DNA of 64,000 nt from Paraphysomonas bandaiensis (taxonomy: Eukaryota > Chrysophyceae), in assembly GCA_965644295.1 (NCBI GenBank), contig CBFFRP010000408.1, forward strand, positions 62,001 through 126,000. The letters run 5' to 3'. The notes under the pieces were generated by a model. It did no database searches. It had not been told where the DNA came from and saw nothing but the letters and a program-made list of their open reading frames with translations. This document shows positions 45,560 through 55,880 of this stretch, in pieces. The stretch's first letter is position 1. Each line of letters opens with the position of its first letter. A program made the position numbers and the translations under genes.

Positions 45560-47029
45560 ATGTCTGATTCGGAGGGTCCTGTTGGTTCATCTGAGTTAGA
45601 TGAAGTTAAGGAAATGTTACGGGGAATTGCTCTCAATTTGGAGAACGTCACTAAGTTGTGTGTAGCAACTGCCAGTAGGGTAGATAATCTGGAGTCCAGA
45701 ATGTCTATTAATGAAGAAGTTTTAGTTAATGAGCTGGAGGAAGCTCAGAAGGAAGTAGATGAGGCCATCCGTGACCAGCGTGAAGAGCAGCAGGGACATA
45801 CCAGAGAGAGTGGCAGGGCTGCCGACGACAAAGGCAAGAAGAAAGAGCGAAGGACATCTGTATTCATGAGGGAGGCTGAGTCTTCAGAGGGAATGGAGGT
45901 TCCAAAGCATGTCATCATCAATGTTGAAAAGCCATCCCATAAGCATATTTTTCTGGATTCGATGGAGCTTAGTGATTTTACAAAGTTTATCATCCAATGG
46001 TTTGAATATGAACAGATCAATGGGATTAAGCTTGAGCCAGCCCAGATAGTTAGCAGGCGTGTTCGGAACCTGCTTATGTTCAACAATAGCTTGACGGATA
46101 AAATGTTTGTTAAGTTGAGTGCTCAGAAATTCTGTGAGATGATGGCTAAGGAGACCAAGGTGTTGTCCAAAGTTGAGTTCATTGAGACTTTGCGATACGC
46201 GCTGAGATATTTTAAGCCACTGGATTGGAAATCAGTGCGGCCGAATACACATGAGCTGTTTTTTCAAGAGATTTTGAAGCGAAAGAGTATTTTTATGCGT
46301 ACGTTTACTATCATGATGGAGGCCAATAGTACTAAGTGTCCGCCGGTTGGAGGAAAAGAGTTTGGATCGGCTCAAGTATTTTTGGAGTTGATCGACGAGT
46401 CTTACAACAAACGAGTTCTGGCTGAGATTCCAAGGGTGACGGATACTAATTATGGTAATGTTGAAGAGTTTCTGGATACATACGTTTCCAAGGCGAGTGA
46501 GCATTATGAGGCGTCCAAGAACATCAGATTGGTGCCTTATGAAGGGTCCGATTTCAGTAGGAAGCAAATTCAAAGGAGTTCGAGGAATCGGGACAATGGA
46601 TACGTTGCAAAGGAGAAACCGAAATCTTTAAACAACGTGCAGTTTGCGGACCGAGTTGAGGATGATTTCTACAGTGATTTAGATGACAAGGAGGTTGACC
46701 CGATAGTTGTGGTCAAGGATGACGGGATGTCAGATGATGATTTCGAGAATGAGGTTGAGGAGATGTTGCTCGGCGAACCAGAGTCTGATAAGGAAGCTAT
46801 AGAACAGGTGATGAACCTAGAGAAGACTGTTAATCCAACCCGTGGTTGCGTTGCGTATGCGTTGTATGGGAACTGCTACAAAGGGAAGGAATGTAAGCAT
46901 GTCCAGGGTCATAATGGAGCAGTTGCAACGGAAACCCGGAAATGGATGATGAAGAAGCTGTCTCAGATGATGGCAGATGATTCCAAAGGGCCGCGAAAGA
47001 TTTTGCCGAGGCCTGGTGGAGTGACTTGA
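45560..47029 (+). CDS. gag: Gag-like protein, element A
   Basis: The protein has 489 residues. The N-terminal 100 residues are charged and coiled-coil-like (LENVTKLCVATASRVDNLES), the middle resembles a retrotransposon capsid, and the C-terminus holds CVAYALYGNCYKGKECKHVQGH, a CCCH-type zinc finger (C-x8-C-x5-C-x-H/x5-H) instead of the usual CCHC knuckle. It would pack RNA into virus-like particles. The TGA at 47027-47029 is followed by CAA and then the pol ATG in the same frame, so pol may be made by stop readthrough or by reinitiation. Only a few residues differ from the element B copy (for example FCEMMAKE against FCELMAKE). Confidence 0.88.
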   Translation: MSDSEGPVGSSELDEVKEMLRGIALNLENVTKLCVATASRVDNLESRMSINEEVLVNELEEAQKEVDEAIRDQREEQQGHTRESGRAADDKGKKKERRTSVFMREAESSEGMEVPKHVIINVEKPSHKHIFLDSMELSDFTKFIIQWFEYEQINGIKLEPAQIVSRRVRNLLMFNNSLTDKMFVKLSAQKFCEMMAKETKVLSKVEFIETLRYALRYFKPLDWKSVRPNTHELFFQEILKRKSIFMRTFTIMMEANSTKCPPVGGKEFGSAQVFLELIDESYNKRVLAEIPRVTDTNYGNVEEFLDTYVSKASEHYEASKNIRLVPYEGSDFSRKQIQRSSRNRDNGYVAKEKPKSLNNVQFADRVEDDFYSDLDDKEVDPIVVVKDDGMSDDDFENEVEEMLLGEPESDKEAIEQVMNLEKTVNPTRGCVAYALYGNCYKGKECKHVQGHNGAVATETRKWMMKKLSQMMADDSKGPRKILPRPGGVT

Positions 47030-47032
47030 CAA

Positions 47033-49160
47033 ATGTGCGAGGCTAATGGTTCGCAGGATCACGAAGAAATATTGTACGGTTTGAATGATCCTGAGACTGT
47101 TAGTCGAGTTTTCCTCAGAAATTTGATGAATGTCTGTAATACGCGAGAACGAAAAGACTTGACATTGGCTCATTCTGGGGGAAGCATTGTATGTGATGAT
47201 AACTATATAATATCTGTGCGTGGAATATTGTTCGACACTGGAGCCCTAACATCTAACTTCATCTCCAAGGATTTGTTTGAGACGTTTGGAAATCATGTGT
47301 GTGAAAACAAAGTCATAAAAAAAGAAACAGTTATAGGATTTGCCGATAAAACGTCGAGAATGAAGTGTAGTTTTGTAGTGAAATTAAAATTGAGGTTTGA
47401 GAGAGAAGACTCCAAGGGAGAGTTCGTGTTATATGACGGGGATTTCATTGTTGCTGATATGGGTAGCAACGATATTATCATTGGACTTCCGGCTATCGTT
47501 AAGGATCTATGGGATTATTTTCTATTTATGCTTAAAGGAAGGACTATTGAACGAATTGAATCAGAAGTAAGTTTTATTAAAAGGCGTGAGGACGATGTTA
47601 CCGAGGATGATTTGTTGTTGAATGCGGTTGAAGAATTATTGCAGCCGTGGTGTGACAGTAGTAGGGAGGTAGCACCTGAAGAATTGGATGTTCCGGACCC
47701 TTCGCAGTTCGGATTTGCCTCAAGTTTTCTTGGAAAGACTAGAGAGGAAGCTTTGAGCGAGTTCGAGGATATGTTTGGTGAGCACGTGTCTCCAGAGTTC
47801 TCAGCAGCGCGACCGGTGCTGGAGTTATTGAGGACTAAGGGAGTAGAGGTATTTGTTCCAGAGCGGTGGGAAGGTATAAAAGGAGTGGATCCGTTGAACA
47901 TCAAGTTCGCTGAGAATTTGCCTCCTAGGATCAAGCCGAAGGCAAGACCCGTAAATCCTAGATTATATGAGGATGCGGAGAAGGAGTTTAGGAGACTGTG
48001 TGGTTACATCTATGTTCCTAGTAGGTCGCCATGGGCTTCTTGTTTGGTGATCGCGCCAAAAGCCACGAAACCTTTTATTAGGATTTGTGGGGATTACGTG
48101 CAAATCAACAAGTACATTCCAAGTCCACACTATACAGTTCCTAATGTAAGACATGAGTTGGATCGTATTATTGGCTATAAGATATTTATGGACATTGACC
48201 TCACGAATGCGTTCCATCAGATCAGGTTGCATGAGAACACATCTGAAAAATTGTCAGTTCAAACACCGTGGGGCCAATTTCAGCCTTTATTCCTTCCGGA
48301 GGGAGTGTCTCCAGGGATTAGTGTGTTGCAAGAAGCGGTAGTCAAATTGTTTGGAGATCTGGAATGGGCGCTGTGTATATTTGATAATGTTCTGTTATTG
48401 GCACATGATTTTGATGATGCGTATAAGAAGCTGGAGATTTTCCTGGATAGATGCATTGAACATGGAGTTGTGTTGAAATTTGCAAAGACCTGGTTAGGAT
48501 TTAGGGAGATCAAGTTTTTTGGCTATTTGGTAAGGCACAATAGTTTCGAGCTCACGGACGATAGGAAAGAGGCTTTATTGAAGATTCCTTTTCCAGAGAA
48601 TGGAAATAGATGTAAGAAGATTAGATCTTTGTTGGGTCTGGGAGTATTCTTTGCTCCATTTGTTCAGAATTACTCAGATTTGGTTAAACATCTTACGGAT
48701 ATGACTAAGAGTAGTTTTAATTGGGAAGAAACGACATGGCAGCACGATTATAGGCAGGAGTTTGAAAACTATAAGAGTGGTTTGCAACAGTCTTGTGCTT
48801 TGTTTTATCCGAATTATGATCTTGAGTGGACACTTAGGACAGATGCCAGTGACTATGGAGTGGCAGGCATTCTTTTCCAGACTGTTGAGGGAACTGGGTC
48901 TAGTCCGATTCAACAGCAAACTATTGCTATCTGTTCCAAGAAATTGTCAGAGCAAGCCTTGAAGTGGTGTACTATTGAGAAGGAGGGTTTTGGTATATTC
49001 TATTCAGTCAAGAAATTTTCGTTTTATCTGAGAGGAAAGAAATTTACAATCGAGACGGACCACAACAACCTTGTGTGGATGGAGGCATCAGAAGTTGCGA
49101 AGATAATTCGATGGAGAATTTATTTGCAGGATTTTGACTTTTTGATTCGTCATATCCCAG
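47033..49160 (+). CDS. pol: Pol, element A, 5' part (protease, RT, RNase H), cut by element B
   Basis: Domains in order: aspartic protease (ILFDTGALTS and NDIIIGLPAI), reverse transcriptase (FMDIDLTNAFHQI, QFQPLFLPEGVSPGIS, CIFDNVLLLAHDF) and RNase H (TLRTDASDYGVAGILF, TDHNNLVWM). The polymerase box is FDN where YxDD is expected. The frame breaks off after RHIPG at the CCAG target site, where the LTR of element B begins, adding only a stop. The continuing integrase part is at 56902-58716. In this state the copy is not functional as one protein. Confidence 0.9.
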
Positions 49161-50369
49161 TGTAAAGCCGTGGGCTTTTATAACGCCCTTGGTAGTTTTA
49201 TATGATGATATATATTGGTATAATAGGCGGTTATAGTATATGGAGAAGGAATGAACAAGTTTTATAAGTAGTTGATAGATTGAATTATTAGAGTGATCTA
49301 AAGGGAACGAAACAAGACTTACTAACCATCATGGACACGACTTCTGTATTTCCTACGAGCTTTTCGAGGGGGATGAGTAATACCAGCGTGATTAGGAGGA
49401 GGCATACGGCAGCGATTGGGGTTAGGAAGCAGTGATACACACAATTTCGTGGGCCTACGTGATTGCCACCCGTTGGTTTACACCTATATCCATATAGCAG
49501 TCGGTGTAACAGCGATTTGAGTTAGGAAACATTGATTGGTACCGCATGTGCGATATTCGTAGTCCATTCATCATTATGAGAAGCTTTCTGATGGTTTTGA
49601 ACAGCTCTATGTGCTTGCTCATCGTTCCGGACTATGATATACGATTATTTTCCCATTATCACACACCATCGATTTTCTGTGGAATGGGGAGGAATTCGTA
49701 GGGTGCCATTGGGCACAGATGCATAGGTGTTCTAGGCATGCTGATGGTAAAATTTCCCTATGTATAGATGGCTAGGTCTGTTGTACACTGGTTCGCAGGA
49801 ATGGCGATGTTTAACGGGTTGAAATGTGATTGCAGTTGTCATGAAATGTGCTTGCAATTTTTGTGGATTCGAAGATTGTCATTTTTGGGTGTTTGTGGCT
49901 CGAAAATCGGCGATTTTCTGCAATTCTCAAAAATTGGGGATTTTTGGGTTTTTTGGGACTCAAAAATCGGAGGTTTTTGGAAAAGACCTATTTAGGCGTA
50001 TTTCAGGGGGTTTTTGACTATAAACGATGTAGGATATGAATCGTATGTAGTGTAGTACATGTTTGAGCATATTGTACGGTTGTGGTTGCATTCAATGTCC
50101 TGTGTATGAGGAGGAGTCTTTAGACTAGGGGTCTGTCTTTCGTTTTGCTTGTAACTTAGTTTTTAATAATAATTCTCTATGAAATTAACATAGTTGGTTG
50201 ACTGATCTGTCTATTGGGAGCTTTAGATTGCAGGATACAGGGGAGCTTGTGTTTCTGGCTGTTGGTTTCTTAAAGAGTTATTATTATAGCTTTCTGTTTT
50301 GTTGTTTCGATAAACAACCATTTCATATCTTTTCAGTGATCTTAGGTTGCAAGACCTGAGTTGTTCATA
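49161..50369 (+). repeat. 5' LTR of element B
   Basis: It starts TGTAAAGCCGTGGGC and ends TTGTTCATA like LTR A. After the first 30 bp it shares little with LTR A for about 250 bp, then is moderately similar, and nearly identical from ATGAAATGTGCTTGCAAT onward. Confidence 0.9.
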
Positions 50370-50437
50370 GTAAATTTACTAACGGTAAAACACGTAAGTG
50401 AAGATATCATTATTGTAGATTATAGATATATATCGAA

Positions 50438-51907
50438 ATGTCTGATTCGGAGGGTCCTGTTGGTTCATCTGAGTTAGATGAAGTTAAGGAAATGTTACGG
50501 GGAATTGCTCTCAATTTGGAGAACGTCACTAAGTTGTGTGTAGCAACTGCCAGTAGGGTAGATAATCTGGAGTCCAGAATGTCTATTAATGAAGAAGTTT
50601 TAGTTAATGAGCTGGAGGAAGCTCAGAAGGAAGTAGATGAGGCCATCCGTGACCAGCGTGAAGAGCAGCAGGGACATACCAGAGAGAGTGGCAGGGCTGC
50701 CGACGACAAAGGCAAGAAGAAAGAGCGAAGGACATCTGTATTCATGAGGGAGGCTGAGTCTTCAGAGGGAATGGAGGTTCCAAAGCATGTCATCATCAAT
50801 GTTGAAAAGCCATCCCATAAGCATATTTTTCTGGATTCGATGGAGCTTAGTGATTTTACAAAGTTTATCATCCAATGGTTTGAATATGAACAGATCAATG
50901 GGATTAAGCTTGAGCCAGCCCAGATAGTTAGCAGGCGTGTTCGGAACCTGCTTATGTTCAACAATAGCTTGACGGATAAAATGTTTGTTAAGTTGAGTGC
51001 TCAGAAATTCTGTGAGCTGATGGCTAAGGAGACCAAGGTGTTGTCCAAAGTAGAGTTCATTGAGACTTTGCGATACGCGCTGAGATATTTTAAGCCACTG
51101 GATTGGAAATCAGTGCGGCCGAATACACATGAGCTGTTTTTTCAAGAGATTTTGAAGCGAAAGAGTATTTTTATGCGTACGTTTACTATCATGATGGAGG
51201 CCAATAGTACTAAGTGTCCGCCGGTTGGAGGAAAAGAGTTTGGATCGGCTCAAGTATTTTTGGAGTTGATCGACGAGTCTTACAACAAACGAGTTCTGGC
51301 TGAGATTCCAAGGGTGACGGATACTAATTATGGTAATGTTGAAGAGTTTCTGGATACATACGTTTCCAAGGCGAGTGAGCATTATGAGGCGTCCAAGAAC
51401 ATCAGATTGGTGCCTTATGAAGGGTCCGATTTCAGTAGGAAGCAAATTCAAAGGAGTTCGAGGAATCGGGACAATGGATACGTTGCAAAGGAGAAACCGA
51501 AATCTTTAAACAACGTGCAGTTTGCGGATCGAGTTGAGGATGATTTCTACAGTGATTTAGATGACAAGGAGGTTGACCCGATAGTTGTGGTCAAGGATGA
51601 CGGGATGTCAGATGATGATTTCGAGAATGAGGTTGAGGAGATGTTGCTCGGCGAACCAGAGTCTGATAAGGAAGCTATAGAACAGGTGATGAACCTGGAG
51701 AAGACTGTTAATCCAACCCGTGGTTGCGTTGCGTATGCGTTGTATGGGAACTGCTACAAAGGGAAGGAATGTAAGCATGTCCAGGGTCATAATGGAGCAG
51801 TTGCAACGGAAACCCGGAAATGGATGATGAAGAAGCTGTCTCAGATGATGGCAGATGATTCCAAAGGGCCGCGAAAGATTTTGCCGAGGCCTGGTGGAGT
51901 GACTTGA
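50438..51907 (+). CDS. gag: Gag-like protein, element B
   Basis: The protein has 489 residues, almost identical to the element A copy: coiled-coil N-terminus, capsid-like middle, CCCH zinc finger near residue 430. It ends with TGA followed by CAA and the in-frame pol ATG at 51911. Both copies keep this arrangement, so it is a property of the family and not a random mutation. Confidence 0.9.
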   Translation: MSDSEGPVGSSELDEVKEMLRGIALNLENVTKLCVATASRVDNLESRMSINEEVLVNELEEAQKEVDEAIRDQREEQQGHTRESGRAADDKGKKKERRTSVFMREAESSEGMEVPKHVIINVEKPSHKHIFLDSMELSDFTKFIIQWFEYEQINGIKLEPAQIVSRRVRNLLMFNNSLTDKMFVKLSAQKFCELMAKETKVLSKVEFIETLRYALRYFKPLDWKSVRPNTHELFFQEILKRKSIFMRTFTIMMEANSTKCPPVGGKEFGSAQVFLELIDESYNKRVLAEIPRVTDTNYGNVEEFLDTYVSKASEHYEASKNIRLVPYEGSDFSRKQIQRSSRNRDNGYVAKEKPKSLNNVQFADRVEDDFYSDLDDKEVDPIVVVKDDGMSDDDFENEVEEMLLGEPESDKEAIEQVMNLEKTVNPTRGCVAYALYGNCYKGKECKHVQGHNGAVATETRKWMMKKLSQMMADDSKGPRKILPRPGGVT

Positions 51908-51910
51908 CAA

Positions 51911-54900
51911 ATGTGCGAGGCTAATGGTTCGCAGGATCACGAAGAAATATTGTACGGTTTGAATGATCCTGAGACTGTTAGTCGAGTTTTCCTCAGAAAT
52001 TTGATGAATGTCTGTAATACGCGAGAACGAAAAGACTTGACATTGGCTCATTCTGGGGGAAGCATTGTATGTGATGATAACTATATAATATCTGTGCGTG
52101 GAATATTGTTCGACACTGGAGCCCTAACATCTAACTTCATTTCCAAGGATTTGTTTGAGACGTTTAGAAATCATGTGTGTGAAAACAAAGTCATAAAAAA
52201 AGAAACAGTTATAGGATTTGCCGATAAAACGTCGAGAATGAAGTGTAGTTTTGTAGTGAAATTAAAATTGAGGTTTGAGAGAGAAGACTCCAAGGGAGAG
52301 TTCGTGATATATGACGGGGATTTCATTGTTGCTGATATGGGTAGCAACGATATTATTATTGGACTTCCGGCTATCGTTAAGGATCTATGGGATTATTTTC
52401 TATTTATGCTTAAAGGAAGGACTATTGAACGAATTGAATCAGAAGTAAGTTTTATTAAAAGGCGTGAGGACGATGTTACCGAGGATGATTTGTTGTTGAA
52501 TGCGGTTGAAGAATTATTGCAGCCGTGGTGTGACAGTAGTAGGGAGGTAGCACCTGAAGAATTGGATGTTCCGGACCCTTCGCAGTTCGGATTTGCCTCA
52601 AGTTTTCTTGGAAAAACTAGAGAGGAAGCTTTGAGCGAGTTCGAGGATATGTTTGGTGAACACGTGTCTCCAGAGTTCTCAGCAGCGCGACCGGTGCTGG
52701 AGTTATTGAGGACTAAGGGAGTAGAGGTATTTGTTCCAGAGCGGTGGGAAGGTATAAAAGGAGTGGATCCGTTGAACATCAAGTTCGCTGAGAATTTGCC
52801 TCCTAGGATTAAGCCGAAGGCAAGACCCGTAAATCCTAGATTATATGAGGATGCGGAGAAGGAGTTCAGGAGACTGTGTGGTTACATCTATGTTCCTAGT
52901 AGGTCGCTATGGGCTTCTTGTTTGGTGATCGCGCCAAAAGCCACGAAACCTTTTATTAGGATTTGTGGGGATTACGTGCAAATCAACAAGTACATTCCAA
53001 GTCCACACTATACAGTTCCTAATGTAAGACATGAGTTGGATCGTATTATTGGCTATAAGATATTTATGGACATTGACCTCACGAATGCGTTCCATCAGAT
53101 CAGGTTGCATGAGAACACATCTGAAAAATTGTCAGTTCAAACACCGTGGGGCCAATTTCAGCCTTTATTCCTTCCGGAGGGAGTGTCTCCAGGGATTAGT
53201 GTGTTGCAAGAAGCGGTAGTCAAATTGTTTGGAGATCTGGAATGGGCGCTGTGTATATTTGATAATGTTCTGTTATTGGCACATGATTTTGATGATGCGT
53301 ATAAGAAGCTGGAGATTTTCCTGGATAGATGCATTGAACATGGAGTTGTGTTGAAATTTGCAAAGACCTGGTTAGGATTTAGGGAGATCAAGTTTTTTGG
53401 CTATTTGGTAAGGCACAATAGTTTCGAGCTCACGGACGATAGGAAAGAGGCTTTATTGAAGATTCCTTTTCCAGAGAATGGAAATAGATGTAAGAAGATT
53501 AGATCTTTGTTGGGTCTGGGAGTATTCTTTGCTCCATTTGTTCAGAATTACTCAGATTTGGTTAAACATCTTACGGATATGACTAAGAGTAGTTTTAATT
53601 GGGAAGAAACGACATGGCAGCACGATTATAGGCAGGAGTTTGAAAACTATAAGAGTGGTTTGCAACAGTCTTGTGCTTTGTTTTATCCGAATTATGATCT
53701 TGAGTGGACACTTAGGACAGATGCCAGTGACTATGGAGTGGCAGGCATTCTTTTCCAGACTGTTGAGGGAACTGGGTCTAGTCCGATTCAACAGCAAACT
53801 ATTGCTATCTGTTCCAAGAAATTGTCAGAGCAAGCCTTGAAGTGGTGTACTATTGAGAAGGAGGGTTTTGGTATATTCTATTCAGTCAAGAAATTTTCGT
53901 TTTATCTGAGAGGAAAGAAATTTACAATCGAGACGGACCACAACAACCTTGTGTGGATGGAGGCATCAGAAGTTGCGAAGATAATTCGATGGAGAATTTA
54001 TTTGCAGGATTTTGACTTTTTGATTCGTCATATCCCAGGGAAGAACAATGTGGTTGCGGATTGCTTGTCAAGATTGCTGTATTTGTCCGGATTTGTGGAC
54101 GAAAGTGACGATTTCGACTCAGATGAAGTGAACTTCGTGACACTGCATAACATCTTTGAAAAAGACGATTTTGAGGACGAAGTGCAGGAGATCGCGCCAC
54201 CTACGGAGGAGCAGAGGATAGATTATCATCAGGCTATCAAGGAGGTTCACAACGCGCAAGTAGGACACTGGGGTGCGAAAGAGACGTGGAAGCGTCTGTG
54301 TAAGCAATTTCCGGGACACGGCGTGCCTTTCAAGGTGGTTGCAGACTTCGTGGACGAATGTATCAACTGTCAGAAGAATAGGCGAGAGCTGAAGCAGCGA
54401 TTGATTCCTATCACTAGACATTTAAAACCGCCTCATTCCAGGAGTGCTTTGGGAATTGACGCGGTTGCTATTACACCTGTTTCTAAATCTGGTTACACGC
54501 ATATTGTGGTCATGGTTAATTTGTTTACGAAATTGGTGTACCTATATGCGGTGAAAGGAATGACAGCTATCAATTTAGCTACAGCAGTGTGGAAGTGCTG
54601 GTGTACATACGGGCTCACGGATATGATTATATCAGATATGGGTCCTGATCTCAAATCAGAACTTTTCGCAGAACTGGTTAAGTTGTCAGGACTTCGTCAT
54701 GTTTTTAGTATTGCCAACAGGCATGTCAATGGATGTGAGCGTATTATTAAGGAAGTGGTTCGTCACATCCGTGCTATTTGTTTTGACAAGCGAATCGAGG
54801 CTGATGCTGTTTTGGAGGACGAACTGTTACTTGCCACTATCATGTTCATTCTGAATACCCACGAGAGTAGTGAGACGGGGTATTCTGCGTTCGAACTGAC

Positions 54901-55849
54901 GTTTGGGTCCCAGGATTCTATCTATAAGAATCTTTTGGCTGCCCAGGGGAGAGACAATGATCCGTCTCATCAGCTGTTGAAAAGGCTGAACGATTACTTA
55001 GCTCTAGTTCGCCAGATATCAGCAGATTACCAGAAGTCTCTAGTTGAGAAACGAGCTGAAGCGGGTTTGGATCCTGCCAAACAAAACCAGTATTGTCCAG
55101 GCGATTTTGTTATGTTCGACGCTGGTGCTAAACCACATCCGAAATTATCCTCGAGGATGAAGGGTCCTTTCGAAGTGGTACGGCAATACAAGAATGATGT
55201 TCAAATTCGAAACCTTCTTACCGGGGGAATTCGGGAATACTCTGTCTCTGATCTTGAGCCATTTTTCGGAGATAAGGAATCGGCTATTGAAGCGGCGATG
55301 CGAGACCATGAACAATTTAAGGTGGAGGAGATTCTTTCATATACGGGAGATTCACGAACCAAATCTACGATGGTCTTCAAGGTGAAGTATGCGGACGGCG
55401 ATATCTTGGACATTCCATGGACACCGGATATTCAGTGTGAGGCATATTATGATTTCTGTGAGTCTAGGCCTTACTTGCGGCACCTCGCATACGACTCGTT
55501 TACTGCGAAGCGTTTTATTTCTTCAATGAGGAAAGAGAATATCACAACAGTGTCGGTTGGAGATACTGTCTATGTTGATCTCAGGTTCTACGGTGACCTG
55601 TGGTACGAGAGTCTTGGTTTACCGGATTATGCCACGGCCGCGTATGTCATGGAATTCACGTACACCCATTGGTATCACAAGAATTCCAAACGCAAGATTA
55701 GCGCCCGTTTTAATCTCAACGGTTCCAACTATGCCTTCGACAACTATTTGGTCTATTGTTGGGGGTCCCAGAAGGATTTTGACCCTGCTCGCATGATTTT
55801 GGTTGATGCGTCGCTCGCTGCGGCTTATCCCAAAATTATTCAGGAGTAG
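51911..55849 (+). CDS. pol: Pol polyprotein, element B (protease-RT-RNase H-integrase)
   Basis: The protein has 1312 residues and is complete. Protease FDTGA near residue 64; RT with FMDIDLTNAFHQI and FDN in place of YxDD; RNase H with TDASDYGVAG and TDHNNLVW; integrase with an H2C2 zinc module (VHNAQVGHWG ... CINCQKN), catalytic Asp in GIDAVAITP, Asp in SDMGPD and Glu in NGCERIIKEV. A GPF/Y-like part follows (RMKGPFEVVRQY ... VSDLEPFF), then VEEILSYTGDS ... MVFKVKYADG ... IPWTPDIQCEAYYDFC, which resembles a chromodomain, and about 120 further residues of unknown role. This is the reference copy for the family in this window. Confidence 0.92.
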   Translation: MCEANGSQDHEEILYGLNDPETVSRVFLRNLMNVCNTRERKDLTLAHSGGSIVCDDNYIISVRGILFDTGALTSNFISKDLFETFRNHVCENKVIKKETVIGFADKTSRMKCSFVVKLKLRFEREDSKGEFVIYDGDFIVADMGSNDIIIGLPAIVKDLWDYFLFMLKGRTIERIESEVSFIKRREDDVTEDDLLLNAVEELLQPWCDSSREVAPEELDVPDPSQFGFASSFLGKTREEALSEFEDMFGEHVSPEFSAARPVLELLRTKGVEVFVPERWEGIKGVDPLNIKFAENLPPRIKPKARPVNPRLYEDAEKEFRRLCGYIYVPSRSLWASCLVIAPKATKPFIRICGDYVQINKYIPSPHYTVPNVRHELDRIIGYKIFMDIDLTNAFHQIRLHENTSEKLSVQTPWGQFQPLFLPEGVSPGISVLQEAVVKLFGDLEWALCIFDNVLLLAHDFDDAYKKLEIFLDRCIEHGVVLKFAKTWLGFREIKFFGYLVRHNSFELTDDRKEALLKIPFPENGNRCKKIRSLLGLGVFFAPFVQNYSDLVKHLTDMTKSSFNWEETTWQHDYRQEFENYKSGLQQSCALFYPNYDLEWTLRTDASDYGVAGILFQTVEGTGSSPIQQQTIAICSKKLSEQALKWCTIEKEGFGIFYSVKKFSFYLRGKKFTIETDHNNLVWMEASEVAKIIRWRIYLQDFDFLIRHIPGKNNVVADCLSRLLYLSGFVDESDDFDSDEVNFVTLHNIFEKDDFEDEVQEIAPPTEEQRIDYHQAIKEVHNAQVGHWGAKETWKRLCKQFPGHGVPFKVVADFVDECINCQKNRRELKQRLIPITRHLKPPHSRSALGIDAVAITPVSKSGYTHIVVMVNLFTKLVYLYAVKGMTAINLATAVWKCWCTYGLTDMIISDMGPDLKSELFAELVKLSGLRHVFSIANRHVNGCERIIKEVVRHIRAICFDKRIEADAVLEDELLLATIMFILNTHESSETGYSAFELTFGSQDSIYKNLLAAQGRDNDPSHQLLKRLNDYLALVRQISADYQKSLVEKRAEAGLDPAKQNQYCPGDFVMFDAGAKPHPKLSSRMKGPFEVVRQYKNDVQIRNLLTGGIREYSVSDLEPFFGDKESAIEAAMRDHEQFKVEEILSYTGDSRTKSTMVFKVKYADGDILDIPWTPDIQCEAYYDFCESRPYLRHLAYDSFTAKRFISSMRKENITTVSVGDTVYVDLRFYGDLWYESLGLPDYATAAYVMEFTYTHWYHKNSKRKISARFNLNGSNYAFDNYLVYCWGSQKDFDPARMILVDASLAAAYPKIIQE

Positions 55850-55860
55850 CTACGGCATCC

Positions 55861-55880
55861 GGGGGGGGGAGAAAGGGTAA
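55861..55880 (+). other. Polypurine tract, element B
   Basis: Nine G's followed by AGAAAGGG, just before the 3' LTR start at 55881. It primes plus-strand DNA synthesis in LTR elements. Confidence 0.8.

Noticed and set aside
45745-46573. Minus-strand open frames of about 113 codons across gag, repeated at 50623-51451
   Set aside because: They recur only because gag itself is duplicated. They are antisense shadows with no domain features.
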